64,000 nt of DNA from the NCBI RefSeq assembly GCF_028640845.1, contig NC_080539.1:298823516-298887515 (forward strand). Direction: 5' to 3'. How positions within the stretch are numbered: the first letter of the stretch is position 1; the number at the start of each line of letters is the position of its first letter. The DNA comes from Ahaetulla prasina. Its lineage: Eukaryota; Chordata; Lepidosauria; Squamata; Colubridae. A model generated the notes under the pieces. The model had not been told where the DNA came from. It was given only the letters and a program-made list of their open reading frames with translations, and did no database searches. The position numbers were made by a program, and so were the translations under genes. Shown here piece by piece: positions 37,201-45,835 of the stretch.

Positions 37201-37397
37201 TTTTTTCCCCCAGAATTAAATCTTTGGAAGAAGAAATAATTTCTAAGAATGTTAAGCTAATAATAGTTGACTCCGTTGCTTCAGTAGTCAGAAAAGAATT
37301 TGATACAAAACGTCAAGGTAACCTGAAAGAACGAAGCAATTTATTGACTAAAGAGGCTTCAATATTGAAATACTTGGCTGAAGAGTTTTCGATACCA
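23833..37397 (+). CDS. RAD51B: RAD51B, DNA repair RAD51 paralogue (coding exons 2-7; 3' part beyond the window)
   Basis: Six coding exons spell codons 1-252 of a ~350-residue RAD51B; all have GT/AG borders and compatible phases. RAD51B is a nuclear ATPase of the BCDX2 complex (with RAD51C, RAD51D and XRCC2), which helps load RAD51 in homologous recombination. Visible landmarks are the N-terminal helical domain (exons 2-4), Walker A GPSGCGKT at residues 108-115 (exon 5) and Walker B LIIVD at 206-210 (exon 7). Key ATPase residues are intact. Intron 2 is only 104 bases; introns 3-6 are 2.2-3.6 kb; intron 7 exceeds 26 kb with no exon 8 in the window, consistent with the very long 3' introns of this gene in other vertebrates. 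Exon 7 is present twice (36254-36437, 37214-37397), and only one copy can be used in a productive transcript. Confidence 0.95.
24021..24134 (+). CDS. RAD51B: RAD51B coding exon 3 (codons 29-66)
   Basis: Acceptor cttgttttag, donor gtaggt; 38 codons, the same length as the mammalian exon. It begins [15 protein letters not shown] and ends SCAPKMQT. The middle, [14 protein letters not shown], is noticeably less conserved than the ends. Confidence 0.95.
24401..24535. mobile_element. hAT-type MITE, 135 bp, exact target duplication
   Basis: Ends CAGAGGTGTTAAACTCACGG and TGAGTTTGACACCCCTG are inverted copies, flanked by identical GTCTAATG octamers (24393-24400, 24536-24543). Same family as 21815-21933. 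Confidence 0.9.
25161..25268 (+). repeat. (GATA)n then (GATG)n microsatellite
   Basis: About 17 tandem GATA units (25161-25228) pass into GATG-type units with interruptions up to 25268. GATA arrays are the core motif of the snake Bkm satellite and are abundant in snake genomes. Confidence 0.95.
27062..27178 (+). CDS. RAD51B: RAD51B coding exon 4 (codons 67-105)
   Basis: Acceptor ccttgtcttag, donor gtaaaa; 39 codons. It encodes [20 protein letters not shown] and ends [11 protein letters not shown], the stretch leading into the ATPase core. Exon length matches the vertebrate gene. Confidence 0.95.
27330..28130 (-). mobile_element. Old LINE fragment, antisense (probably L2/CR1 group)
   Basis: The block gagagagttccataaggtgg, ctcgcagatctcatgaagga and ccccagatagagggcactgc follows the layout of the degraded 3' part of L2/CR1-type LINEs read in antisense. 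Heavily mutated; boundaries are approximate. Confidence 0.45.
28985..29160 (+). mobile_element. LINE 3' end with (AATA)n tail
   Basis: Contains ttgtaaaccacctagagtca, then ggcatataaataaaataaat and a clean (AAATA)n run ending at 29158. This is the arrangement of the 3' UTR of an L2-like LINE or a SINE that borrows it. Confidence 0.55.
30814..30950 (+). CDS. RAD51B: RAD51B coding exon 5 (codons 106-151, Walker A)
   Basis: Acceptor ctgttattag, donor gtaaag; 137 bases, ending two bases into codon 151. It encodes [17 protein letters not shown] with the ATP-binding Walker A loop (K114, T115) and the conserved [11 protein letters not shown] segment. Confidence 0.97.
30951..33133 (+). other. RAD51B: RAD51B intron 5
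   Basis: Contains (CTCT)n-rich sequence at about 32200-32235, an ATA-rich run at 32331-32362 and a CR1 fragment (32346-32770). Nothing else recognised. Confidence 0.65.
32346..32770 (-). mobile_element. CR1/L3-type LINE with internal deletion, antisense
   Basis: Begins taataacagagttggaagg and includes the usual 3' region to about 32625. It then jumps to ttatggtctactttatcaaa and ggtctataactatctcttgg, which correspond in antisense to the reverse transcriptase region of CR1 elements. The element therefore lost its middle before or after insertion. Confidence 0.75.
33134..33253 (+). CDS. RAD51B: RAD51B coding exon 6 (end of codon 151 to 191)
   Basis: Acceptor tggtcccaaacag, donor gtaatc; 120 bases, phase 2 in and phase 2 out. 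It encodes [20 protein letters not shown] and [11 protein letters not shown], matching the vertebrate exon in length and content. Confidence 0.96.
33748..33775 (+). repeat. (AGT)n microsatellite
   Basis: Nine tandem AGT units after ggcacac. Confidence 0.95.
34070..34468 (+). repeat. 399-bp duplicated segment with Sauria-type SINE, copy A
   Basis: Matches 35215-35613 with four mismatches and no indels (constant offset 1145). The core (34093-34424) is a tRNA-derived SINE: a box-A-like gatgactcagcggttaaaga, a box-B-like agtttgagaccc, cgccccctagagtcagacat and a (TTTATC)n-type 3' end, as in Sauria SINEs with a Bov-B-like tail. After ggac ttgggtac it passes directly into L2 sequence. Confidence 0.9.
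34469..35214 (+). mobile_element. L2-type LINE, middle part of ORF2 (5' and 3' cut)
   Basis: Encodes reverse transcriptase motifs [19 protein letters not shown] and, further on, LTCGVPRG; frameshifts follow around the catalytic DD box (ttcggtgtgaagtaccagct). It ends abruptly inside ORF2 at gaagggcatccggaggctgc, where the next duplicated segment begins. The 5' edge abuts the ttgggtac target, as expected of a 5'-truncated LINE insertion. Its missing 3' part is probably represented by 36454-36570. Confidence 0.85.
35215..35613 (+). repeat. 399-bp duplicated segment with Sauria-type SINE, copy B
   Basis: Copy of 34070-34468; the four differences are all G in copy A and A in copy B. Unlike copy A it continues without L2 into tacatatagcaatagcaata, which is the expected empty insertion site of the L2. 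The SINE core is 35238-35569. Confidence 0.9.
35611..36453 (+). repeat. 843-bp duplicated segment containing RAD51B exon 7, copy 1
   Basis: Matches 36571-37413 with six mismatches and no indels (constant offset 960). It opens with an antisense tRNA-derived SINE (atagcaatagcaatagtact, about 35617-35850). The intron end and exon follow. All mismatches lie in the SINE and intron; the 184-base exon is identical. Confidence 0.95.
36254..36437 (+). CDS. RAD51B: RAD51B coding exon 7, first copy (end of codon 191 to 252, Walker B)
   Basis: Acceptor ttttttcccccag, donor gtaagt; 184 bases, phase 2 in and phase 0 out. Encodes [20 protein letters not shown] and [10 protein letters not shown], including Walker B. 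Because 184 is not a multiple of three, splicing this copy to the second copy would read AAT TAA and terminate at once. Confidence 0.95.
36454..36570 (+). mobile_element. L2-type LINE 3' UTR tail
   Basis: Contains caccgccctgagtccttcgg, gagatagggcggtatataaa and an (AATA)n tail, matching the inverted 3' end at 12586. It runs directly into tacatatagcaatagc. Tail plus following flank is what the right edge of an L2 insertion into the ttgggtac|atatag site should look like. Confidence 0.85.
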
Positions 37398-37413
37398 GTA
37401 AGTTTTTTTAACT
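36571..37413 (+). repeat. 843-bp duplicated segment containing RAD51B exon 7, copy 2
   Basis: Second copy of 35611-36453. Beyond it the sequence continues as unique intron (ctatttttcgtatgtgaag), so this copy is joined to the genuine downstream flank. Confidence 0.95.
37214..37397 (+). CDS. RAD51B: RAD51B coding exon 7, second copy
   Basis: Identical at all 184 bases to 36254-36437, with the same acceptor and donor. It can replace the first copy without changing the protein, but cannot be spliced after it in frame. Either one copy is an assembly artefact or the duplication is very young. Confidence 0.9.
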
Positions 37414-37468
37414 CTATTTTTCGTATGTGAAGTATTTTAAAGCCTTTTGTATTTTCAATGATTTAGAA

Positions 37469-37983
37469 CAGGGTAGTCAACCTTTTTATACCTACCGCCC
37501 ACTTTTGTATCTCTGTTAGTAGTAAAATTTTCTAACCGCCCATTGGTTCCACAGTAATGTGCCGTGTATCGTCGTCTGCACATGCCTCTCACGCATCGTG
37601 GATTGGGGTTGAGCGGGGCGCCGGCTACCAGCTCTGCTTGTCTGTTACAGCTGGGTGGTGTGCGGGGAGATGCGTGAGCTATTCTGGGACAAGGCTCTTT
37701 TGTTTGCGGTCGCACTATAGCGCCATTTAGTTTCACTTATGTAACATGAACTAAACTTATGCGCGGGTGATACAAATAGTATATTTTCAGAAATTTAAAT
37801 TGTCACAGGGAATTTTATGAAAACCTAATGAAAATGTTTTTAAACAATGTTATGAAATTTTTTTAAAAAGTCAATTAAATTTTAAAAAAGGAAAGTGCTT
37901 CAGTATTGGACAAAACCCCTACCGCCCACCATGAAAGCTGGAACACCCACTAGGTAGGGTAGGGACCAGGTTGACTACCACTG
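37469..37983. mobile_element. Non-autonomous hAT element, 515 bp, exact target duplication
   Basis: Ends CAGGGTAGTCAACCTTTTTA and GGTTGACTACCACTG are inverted copies apart from one inserted base. Flanking octamers ATTTAGAA (37461-37468, 37984-37991) are identical. It includes taccgcccac motifs at both sides (taccgcccacttttgtat, taccgcccaccatgaaag) and no transposase. Confidence 0.9.
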
Positions 37984-37991
37984 ATTTAGAA

Positions 37992-38455
37992 TGTCTGAAA
38001 ATGTACTTGAAATACTGTAATATAGATTTTTTTAAAAATGCTTTGCAAGAAGACTGATAAGATAGTTTTTCTAATGTAGAAGAAAGAATAATGTTTGTTC
38101 TGGTTTTCTGATCACAGCATGAACAGTTAATGCTATTTTTTGCAGATTTGTCCAAGGATATTATCATCTCGTGTTCTCTTTCCTTAAGATTAGCCATTTG
38201 CTGATGAATCAAACCTTCTTGTAGAAATAAATTGATGGATTATATTCTGAAGCATATCTGAGATTAGATTATTCCACAATGGAGGTGTTTGTAACCAGGC
38301 TGAGGAATATCCCATATGATTCCGGGTGGTAATACAACAGGAGATTCTCATTGCTAAGTTCCAGATATAGCATAAGGAAGTGCAGATCTGCTACAAATGT
38401 CTTGTTTCCAGCCAGAACCTAAGAAAAGATCCCACTTATTACCAGTTAAGAGGGG
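37992..38455 (+). other. RAD51B: RAD51B intron 7, no recognised features
   Basis: Unique-looking AT-rich sequence. No RNA or exon signal. Confidence 0.4.
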
Positions 38456-38980
38456 GTACTGCAGAAATTCTGTGTTTCTCCAAAAAGAAGGCCAGGTCTT
38501 ATTTTCTTTGACCCCCGAAAAAATGGCTAGGCCTTCTTTTTGGAGGTTGTAATTATTGACTCACCTCACAGCGGTGGCACCAACAGCCCTGCCCAGCAGG
38601 AGCCCGCTGCTGGCCCACTCTGGATTGATCCAGAGCTCTGTTATCGGCTGCAGATGCCTGTCAGAAGGCATCTAAAGGCGAAATGGAGGCCAAGGCAATG
38701 TGTGCGAGTGGTGGCAAGCAGCCGTTGAAGAAGTGGCCGCAGAAGAAGGTGAGGAAGGTGTCATGGTGTGTGAGGCCTGGTAAGTAGGAGAAGGGCGGGA
38801 TATAAATGCAAATAAAAAAAAAAAGTAGGACAACTCCACCCCCACATCCCCACCCTAGCTTATTTTTTTACCTGTGTGCCTCACCCACCCCCTGCACCCC
38901 GGGTGGATGGGGTCTTAATTAGGGCTAATTTTATGGGTGGGGCTTAATTTGATCACGTGCTCAAAAACAAGTTTATGATC
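38456..38980. mobile_element. Composite of inverted-end MITE and SINE-tail sequence
   Basis: The left part (ctgtgtttctccaaaaagaa, caggtcttattttctttgac) is related to the palindromic family at 51915 and 63336. The middle contains gaagggcgggatataaatgc plus an A-run, the 3' end of the SINE seen at 49905. The right part (ggtggggcttaatttgatca) resumes the first element. It appears nested; edges are approximate. Confidence 0.45.
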
Positions 38981-39544
38981 ACAACCAGAAAGGAGGAGTG
39001 CAAACTGAGGATTCAACAATCCAAGTTTATAATTTATATAGAGAAATAAAAACAACTAGCACTGCATAGAAACCAGTCAACAATCTATTCCAGATTCTTG
39101 ACTAAACATTTTGACTAGGTCTACCGAAGTGGAAGACTTGGTAGTAAGGAGTAATTTAATTAGAACCTTTCAAACAATATATAATTCATTAAAATTACTG
39201 TCAAATTTGTAGATTGCCACATATTTTGTTAGGAATCAGAAGCAGATATTTGGAACCAAATTAATGATTTGTGCTTCTTTCAGTAAAACCGCCCAAACTG
39301 TCAGATTGTATGTTTGTGGGAATAATGTAAATACTAGAAACTGGATTAAAAATTTCTTCCCTTAGTTTTAGACTATAATAAAGAAGTACATTTTCATAGG
39401 CTAATTTTAAACCACATCAGGTGCAAGCAACTAGAACAGCTCAAATAAATGATCAAAGAGGTTTCTTTATTGATGATCATTAGCATATAAGAATCTTACC
39501 AGACTGCATGCCTTCCCTTGAGAAAAGACTAATATAATCCTAAT

Positions 39545-39759
39545 CGGGGTGCTATTCAGCAGGTTCTGACAGGTTCTGGAGAACCGGTAGCGGCAATTTT
39601 GTGTAGTTTGGAGAACCGGCGAATACCATCTCTGGCTGGCCCCCGAGTGGGGTGGGAATGGAGATTTTGCAATATCCTTTCCCTGCCACGCCCACCAAGC
39701 CACACCTACCAAGCCACGCCTACAGAACCGATAGTAAAAAAAAATGAATACCACCAGTG
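39545..39759. mobile_element. hAT-type MITE, 215 bp
   Basis: Starts CGGGGTGCTATTCAGCAGG and ends GAATACCACCAGTG. Flanks ATCCTAAT (39537-39544) and CTTCTAAT (39760-39767) agree at 6 of 8. The interior has tctggagaaccggtagcgg and ccacgcccaccaagccacac, as in 7929-8149. Confidence 0.7.
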
Positions 39760-39767
39760 CTTCTAAT

Positions 39768-41030
39768 GCCTTGACTTCAAATGCTTCCTACCCCTCAGAG
39801 AGTCCAAACTGGAATGTCTTTAAACTCCCTCTTATCAGGACCTCCTGTCCTTCATCTGATGATTCCACCACAACCATGGGCAAAAAATATAAAATATTGA
39901 AGTATACCCTAGTTTATGTGGAGTTTACATTTCTGAGATTCTAATCACTGGAATTCTTAAATTCATACTTGACCTATTGAACATTTTCCCTCTAATAGTG
40001 ATTCGGTTTTGTATTCAGATAGAAATTCCTTTTCTAGTATAGATCTAGTATACTGGATGCCTGGAAAGCTACTGTTCAGCAGTGCAGTGATGCAAGTCAC
40101 ATAACTTTAACCACTATCTGCGGATAAGCCAGGAAGCCCTTCCCAAAAACAATGCCCTTTGTGGTGATGATTTGTTATGGGGAAACCCATAACATTTAGT
40201 TTTGTTGTTTTCTTGATCATCATGAATAAATTTGGATTTGAAAGTATGACAAGCTAATCAGCTTCTACAAAGATTTTTTATGAATTTTGTGACCTTCTCT
40301 TACATTACATCAACATAAACCAAATCCTTATGCTGTTCTGAAGGATTGACAGTTTTATTTATTTTTAATCTGTGCCTGTTATATTAGTTATAATATAATC
40401 CAGACATCAGTTAATGAATCATTTGAGTTTCATAAAAACAAATTCATTCATCTCAGTGAGTTCAAGTTGCATGACTTTTTTTTGAAGCATATATGTTGTA
40501 CATGATGAAACAGCCACTAGATGGTGCATGTTTATTATGTAGCTAAATCCTGGTCCATTGCTCAAGGCTTTCCCTTGTTTGGCAGGCATTATAATGGGAA
40601 TTAAAAGCTTTGGTTCAGTTTGTTAAAATGAAGTTAACACAGGAATTGTCTAATTTCCCTCAGTGCTGATGCTCCTCTTCACCTGAGTTGTACATTGTGA
40701 ATATCCAATCAGGTTGAGCACATTAGTAAAGTTTGATTCATTAGGATGCAAATAGAATTTACCTCACAGTCATAATCTGTTTTATTGGGGCCTACAATTA
40801 TGAGAATCTTATTTATGTTTAAATGAATTGCAAGTAGAATTCTTCAGATCATGCTGCTTAATATTGTACTATCCGAAGTTGATGAGATTTTTGTGGAGGG
40901 AGAATATGGAAGAGAATTTCAGTTGTTAAATGAGTGAAGAGGGCTATGTTTTAAGAAATTCTTAATTTAGTTGTGTTACCAAGAATGTAATGATGAATAA
41001 TAACTTAATATTAAAAGATATAGATCTAGC
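39768..41030 (+). other. RAD51B: RAD51B intron 7, repeat-poor part
   Basis: No transposon signature, gene or RNA recognised in about 1.2 kb. Could include conserved non-coding DNA, but that cannot be judged from one genome. Confidence 0.35.
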
Positions 41031-41225
41031 GATGTAGTGCCTAGTGGTGAAGACACTAGTCTCCCACTTGAAAGGTTGTGAGATCAATCTTAGCAGATGT
41101 TTCTCTCCTAGAGCCCAAAGAAAAAATATCTGCTGCGAAATCCAGGTAGGCATTAGGAAGGACATCCGGTCAGTAAATGCTCAGCTCCATCCAGTCGCCA
41201 ATAGGGACTACAGGGTTATAAAAAG
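41031..41225 (+). mobile_element. tRNA-derived SINE, diverged
   Basis: The head gtgcctagtggtgaagacac and ggttgtgagatcaatc resemble box A and box B of a tRNA-derived promoter. They are followed by tatctgctgcgaaatccagg and ggacatccggtcagtaaatg, a recurrent squamate SINE body. Confidence 0.6.
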
Positions 41226-42762
41226 AGAGATTGTTTTTAAATTAAAAGATACAAATATCTCACAAATAATACATTTATTTGTGAGATAAAACTGCAAGGA
41301 AAAAGTATTAATGTAAATCAATAGAGGGTACCAATGTAACCACTGCACTCAAAGTCTAGGAATAACCATTGAAGTATCTTCCAGATGTTTTGAACTAAAG
41401 CGCTTATGAACTGTAGCTAGCATGGCTGCTGGTCAGGATGATAAACCTTGTATCCTAGAAGGCCTCAACTTGTCTACTGTTGTTTTGCACACAATGACTG
41501 TCTTAAGGGTTTGTTTGTTTTTTGCAAATATTTTTGGAATGAATGAATATATATCGTTTTATGTTTATGTTGAAGAAGCTGCATTAGTTAACAGTTCATT
41601 TATGAGGCACCCTCAAATAATGTTTTTTAACCTGTAAATCCAGAAGGACCATCTTTGGCCACATGAACTCAAATGACCATTAAGATTGACCTTAGAGAAC
41701 TTGCTTTACATCTTTCCATTCTAATAAGCAAAGTAACGATTGTTCACAGTGAGTGATTCATCTGTAACATCCTGTTAGTAGAATTTATTTTTCAGACAAT
41801 ATTATTTCAGAAGTAACTTCTAGGAAATAAAGGGGAACATTCTATTATTCTTTTTTAATTTACTTTGTCTCGTCAAATTCCATTGTATTTGTAGCCCTGA
41901 TTGAAAAGGGACTGAAACTTTTTAAATAACAAAACTATTTGCTGTGCTTATTCCAGAGCCAAAGAGACATCAAACATTTTTTGGTTGAAGGAAATTGTAT
42001 CTAGGGAGCGATTTTAATTCCTAAAGAACTTAAGAACAAATTCCTATTTTCAAAATTTTGGGGGCATTACTGTTTCACCCTTTACATAAACAACCTTCCA
42101 CTAACATTTTGAGTTTGGGAAAATGTTTATATTAATCAGTATGAAGAGTTCCTTCCCTGTAATTTTATTTTTTCTGAACCCATTATCTATTCTGTGATAT
42201 GGACAGAATATAATGAAAAAGTTGTACATGGCATAATTTTGAAACAGTTATTATATTATGTGCCTTGTAATCAAATATTGTTGATCTATTTGATTAAAAA
42301 CAATTGTGTTATCCTGCTTTTTTTCCTAAAGAGAAACTGACTTGCTGGGTGGCTGAAATTTGGTCTTTGATTTGTAATAAACAGAATGCTTAATATGGCC
42401 ATATGTAAATTGCTGAAATAATTCAATTTGGAAATCTGTAGATGGCCATGGTATTGTTGATGGAAATTAAAGCCTATTTCCTTTTGAAGTCTTTTATGTT
42501 CCATCATACTGCTTTGCCCAATTTACATTTTTCAGATCTTCTGTGACAGTGGTATTGAAATTCTGTTTATTGTATAGGGAATTGATTATAAAACATTGGT
42601 TAATCAAACCAGAGAATGATAACTGTGCAGTACTGAGGAATCTTTTTTTTAACAAAATTGATTTTGAAAGAGATGGCTAAAAAGCTTTTGCTTATTTGCC
42701 TAATTTTGTTTCTTTTGTTTCTCCTGTGTTTGCACATAAAGGACATTTGTGTGTATGTGTGT
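41226..42762 (+). other. RAD51B: RAD51B intron 7, no recognised features
   Basis: AT-rich; short open frames such as 41422-41637 have no recognisable identity. A (TG)n-like run sits at about 42748-42766. Confidence 0.4.
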
Positions 42763-42965
42763 GTGAGTCAGTGCTGACTCCTGGTCATTCCCTTGACAAG
42801 TTCCTTGGTAAGGTGTTCTGGAAGTGGTTAACATTGCCTGCTTCCTAGGGCTAAGAGAGAGTAGCTGGCCCAAGGTCACTCAGCTGGTTTTGTATTTAAG
42901 GCAGGTCTAGAACGCAAGTCTCCTGGTTTCTAGCATGGTGCTTTAAATATAACACCATTTTGCGA
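42763..42965 (-). mobile_element. tRNA-derived SINE, antisense, old
   Basis: Blocks gagtcagtgctgactcctgg, cttcctagggctaagagaga, cccaaggtcactcagctgg and aagtctcctggtttctagc are followed by a degraded reversed tRNA head (ggtgctttaaatataacacc). Diverged, without clear target duplication. Confidence 0.6.
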
Positions 42966-43679
42966 TGTAATTGTTCCATTTTTCTTTGGTTTGATCAGAT
43001 ACCATTTCATATTTTGTGTCCAATTCTAGGAACTACATGTTACAAAGCAGAAGAATTGAAATAAGGTCAGAGAAAGGCAGTGAAAAGATTAGGAGCTGAA
43101 ACAGAGACACTGGTGGAACTGGGCATGTTTAGCCTCAACAATAAAAGAGGGAAAATTAGTATATTTTAAACATTTGGAATGCAAGTTCACTTAACAAATT
43201 CATGACTTCTCTATCATTCCAGTTTGGAAGATATGAAATAATAGATGTAAATTAAGATTGACAGTTTGCAGTTGAATAAACCAGTTCCTTAGAGATATAA
43301 CAGGCTTCTGAATGCTTGATTTTTTTAAGCATCAATGTTTATGGTTGAAAACTGCACTCAAGACCCATTCTGTCAGTTTTATGCATTTCAATGTTTACCT
43401 TAACATAAACATAAACAATGTTTATGCATTACAATGTTTACCAATAATTTGACTGATTTTTTTTTCTAGAATTGTCTGCATAAAGCAAATTTATTTGGAA
43501 TTTAAATTTCTGCTCAAGAGATTTTTTTAATATCAAAGTCTCTGCTAAAAACGACCAAGAATTGATAATAAAATTTATATAATGTGATTCAATAATACTT
43601 TCACTCTTACCTCCGGCTATCAGAAGATTGAATTATTCACAGAATAGTTTACATTATCTACTGGGAAAGTTCCTACCTT
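42966..43679 (+). other. RAD51B: RAD51B intron 7, nothing firmly recognised
   Basis: A stretch near 43010-43160 resembles very old CR1 sequence, too weakly to call. A short local repeat of ataaacataaacaatgtttatgc occurs near 43400-43440. Confidence 0.3.
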
Positions 43680-43830
43680 GTCCCAAAGGTGCTTTTTCAA
43701 GAGGCAACTGGACTTTCTTGTTTTTCTTTGAAGATTTTTCACTTCTCATAACTTCTTGAATGAGAAATGAAACGTCTTCAACGAAAAACAGGAAAGTCAA
43801 GTTGCCTCTCTAAAAAGCACCTTTGGGATA
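43680..43830. mobile_element. Fold-back MITE, ~150 bp
   Basis: Left arm tcccaaaggtgctttttcaa, gaggcaactggactttct and right arm gaaagtcaagttgcctctct, aaaaagcacctttggga are near-perfect inverted copies around a loop containing gagaaatgaaacgtcttc. The outer part probably extends to about 43860 (atgaccttgatgactgagaa). Confidence 0.8.
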
Positions 43831-43969
43831 ACCATGACCTTGATGACTGAGAACTTCTATAGACATTTCCTACCTTGTTTTGCCATTGACTGCCACTATG
43901 TCATAAAGATGAGGCGACTGTACATTATTCTGATCACTAAAAGTTGTAAATTCTCATCAAAAACAACAA

Positions 43970-44734
43970 AAAGCTCTCATCGCCTCCATGGTCTGCTCAC
44001 TGCTCTGGCAGTGCCTTGCGCAGCACAGTTAAATTTTGCACGCTTCACAATGAGGGAGACTGTTCTATCCTCCTCCAGGCTGGGCCAGTGTCTCGGGGCA
44101 GAGAGCAAGTTGCGCATCTTCCCGAGCAACCGAGGTGTGCGCAGCACCAACAAGGGCCGGAAGAAGCACCCACGAGATAAGGCAAGTACAGGGATACTTC
44201 GCTCCTGCTTTGGAATATGGAGTGAGTCTCCATCCCCCGCCGTTGCCCTTACCTTCTCAGGCCAGGCGAGGAGTGAGTGGGAGGGGAGGGTGAGGAGCAG
44301 GGCCAGCCAGTGGTGGGTTCAGCCAACAGGGAGCCACAGCAGGGGGACGAAAGAGCTTCATTTATCTGGGAACCAGAAATGACTCTTGATTTAAATCATA
44401 TGTTAAAAAGCACCCAAAGAAGAAGAAAGAACAACATCAGCAAAAAAAAACCCCCAAAAAACCCAACCCTCACCTGTTTTTGGGAATGGTTCAAGAGGGA
44501 ACAGACATACACACGAGAAAGAGAGAGAGAGAGAGAGAGAGGGATACCTGTTTCCCACAGAAAAGAAAACACTGGGAGCCAAAAAACCTGGGTAGGCGTG
44601 GCTGGGGGGGTCATGTGACTGGATGGAGTGACATCGAGTAAGCCATGCCCACCCAGGTTTTGTTGCTCCCGGTGTTTTCTGTGGGAAATGGGTTCAAATG
44701 GCTCTTTGAGAGTTTAAGGTTGCAGACCCCTGCC
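43970..44734. mobile_element. Non-autonomous hAT-like composite
   Basis: The right end reads ggttgcagacccctg, the inverted form of a CAGGGGTC-type hAT terminus. An inner inverted pair, tttcccacagaaaagaaaac and gttttctgtgggaaatgg, spans 44551-44690. A (GA)n run lies at 44517-44541. The GC-rich left half hosts the chance 182-residue frame 43834-44382, which has no family resemblance. Left border uncertain. Confidence 0.5.
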
Positions 44735-45301
44735 CTAGGGTGTTCCCTGGACAACAATGATGTCACTGGCTAATCCTTTCAACCTGAAATCTTGTAGATG
44801 CTTCCAGCATGAATAGTAGTAGTATCACAAAATATGACACATTTGCTTCATAGAGAAGTCTAGGAAGGATTACAGTCTATTTAATTAATCCATTGCATTT
44901 GGAAACCAGTTTTTTACGAGTTGGAAGTTTTTGCCCTAAAACTGCATTTGTTTTTCCTCCTGTTTCCTGCTACTACTACAGTTTCCTGCTACTTTGACTG
45001 AATTACAGGCACAGTCAGTGGTGCGTTATACCTTGTTTTACCCTTTTTGAAAATGCAGCACTTCGTCAGTAAAGGATTAGAAACTATCTTTTGACAAAAA
45101 TAATTAAAGTCTAGTGGTGTTGTTTTTTCTCAGAACACATTGCTGTTCTGAGAAGCCATGTTTTATATCCACTGATTTTTTAAAATGTAAAGATTGATCA
45201 GTTGGGATCATTAATCAGTGTTGTGTATTGTACAGGTAGTTGTTGACTAATGGGAGCCTCTTTGTATAAGTAATAGTTTAGTACTTGCATACTGTATATA
45301 C
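44735..45301 (+). other. RAD51B: RAD51B intron 7, nothing recognised
   Basis: AT-rich, no named repeat. Confidence 0.35.
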
Positions 45302-45835
45302 TGTACTGCACGGAGCCTTGGTGGCGCGATGGTTAGAGTGCCACCAAGGTTAGACTGCAGGCCACTTCTGCTGACTACCAGCTGCCTGCAATTTGGCAGT
45401 TCACTGGGCCGCGGTGTGGCTCAGGCTGTAAGAAGCCTGTTATTAAAAAACACAGCTGCCTGCAATTACTGCAGGTTCTAGTCCCAGCAGGTCCAAGGTT
45501 GACTCAGCCTTCCATCCTTTATAAGGTAGGTAAAATGAGGACCCAGATTGTTGGGGGGGCAATAAGTTGACTTTGTAAATATACAAATAGAATGAGACTA
45601 TTGCCTTACACACTGTAAGCCACCCTGAGTCTTCGGAGAAGGGCGGGATATAAATGTAAAAAAAAAAAAAAATCCCACCAGGTTCAAGGTTGACTCAGCC
45701 TTCCATCCTGCCAAGATGGGTAAAATGAGGACCCAGATTGTTGGGGGCAACATATTGACTGTAAAACTGCTTAGACAGGGCTGTAAAGCACTGTAAAGCA
45801 GTATATAAGTCTTAAGTGCTATTGCTATTCCTAAT
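45302..45835 (+). mobile_element. tRNA-derived SINE interrupted by a second SINE
   Basis: The outer SINE starts gcacggagccttggtggcgc with box-A-like gcgcgatggttagagtgc. It breaks at ggcagttcac and resumes at aatcccaccaggttcaaggt, ending in aagtgctattgctattcc. This 3' tail of CTATTG units matches, inverted, the atagcaatagcaatag start of the exon-7 duplicated segment. Confidence 0.85.
45405..45672 (+). mobile_element. Inner tRNA-derived SINE with A-tail
   Basis: Begins gggccgcggtgtggctcagg and ends cttcggagaagggcgggata taaatgt plus a 14-base A run. It shares the middle aaggttgactcagccttcca block with its host, so the two SINE families are related, but their heads and tails differ. Confidence 0.85.

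Noticed and set aside
36254..37397. Functional mutually exclusive exons 7a and 7b
   Set aside because: The exons are identical at every base, so no alternative product results, and the interleaved L2 pieces point to an allelic or assembly origin.
43834..44382. 182-codon open frame on the + strand
   Set aside because: It spans the edge of a GC-rich hAT-like element, has no domain or family resemblance and mixes repeat and unique DNA.
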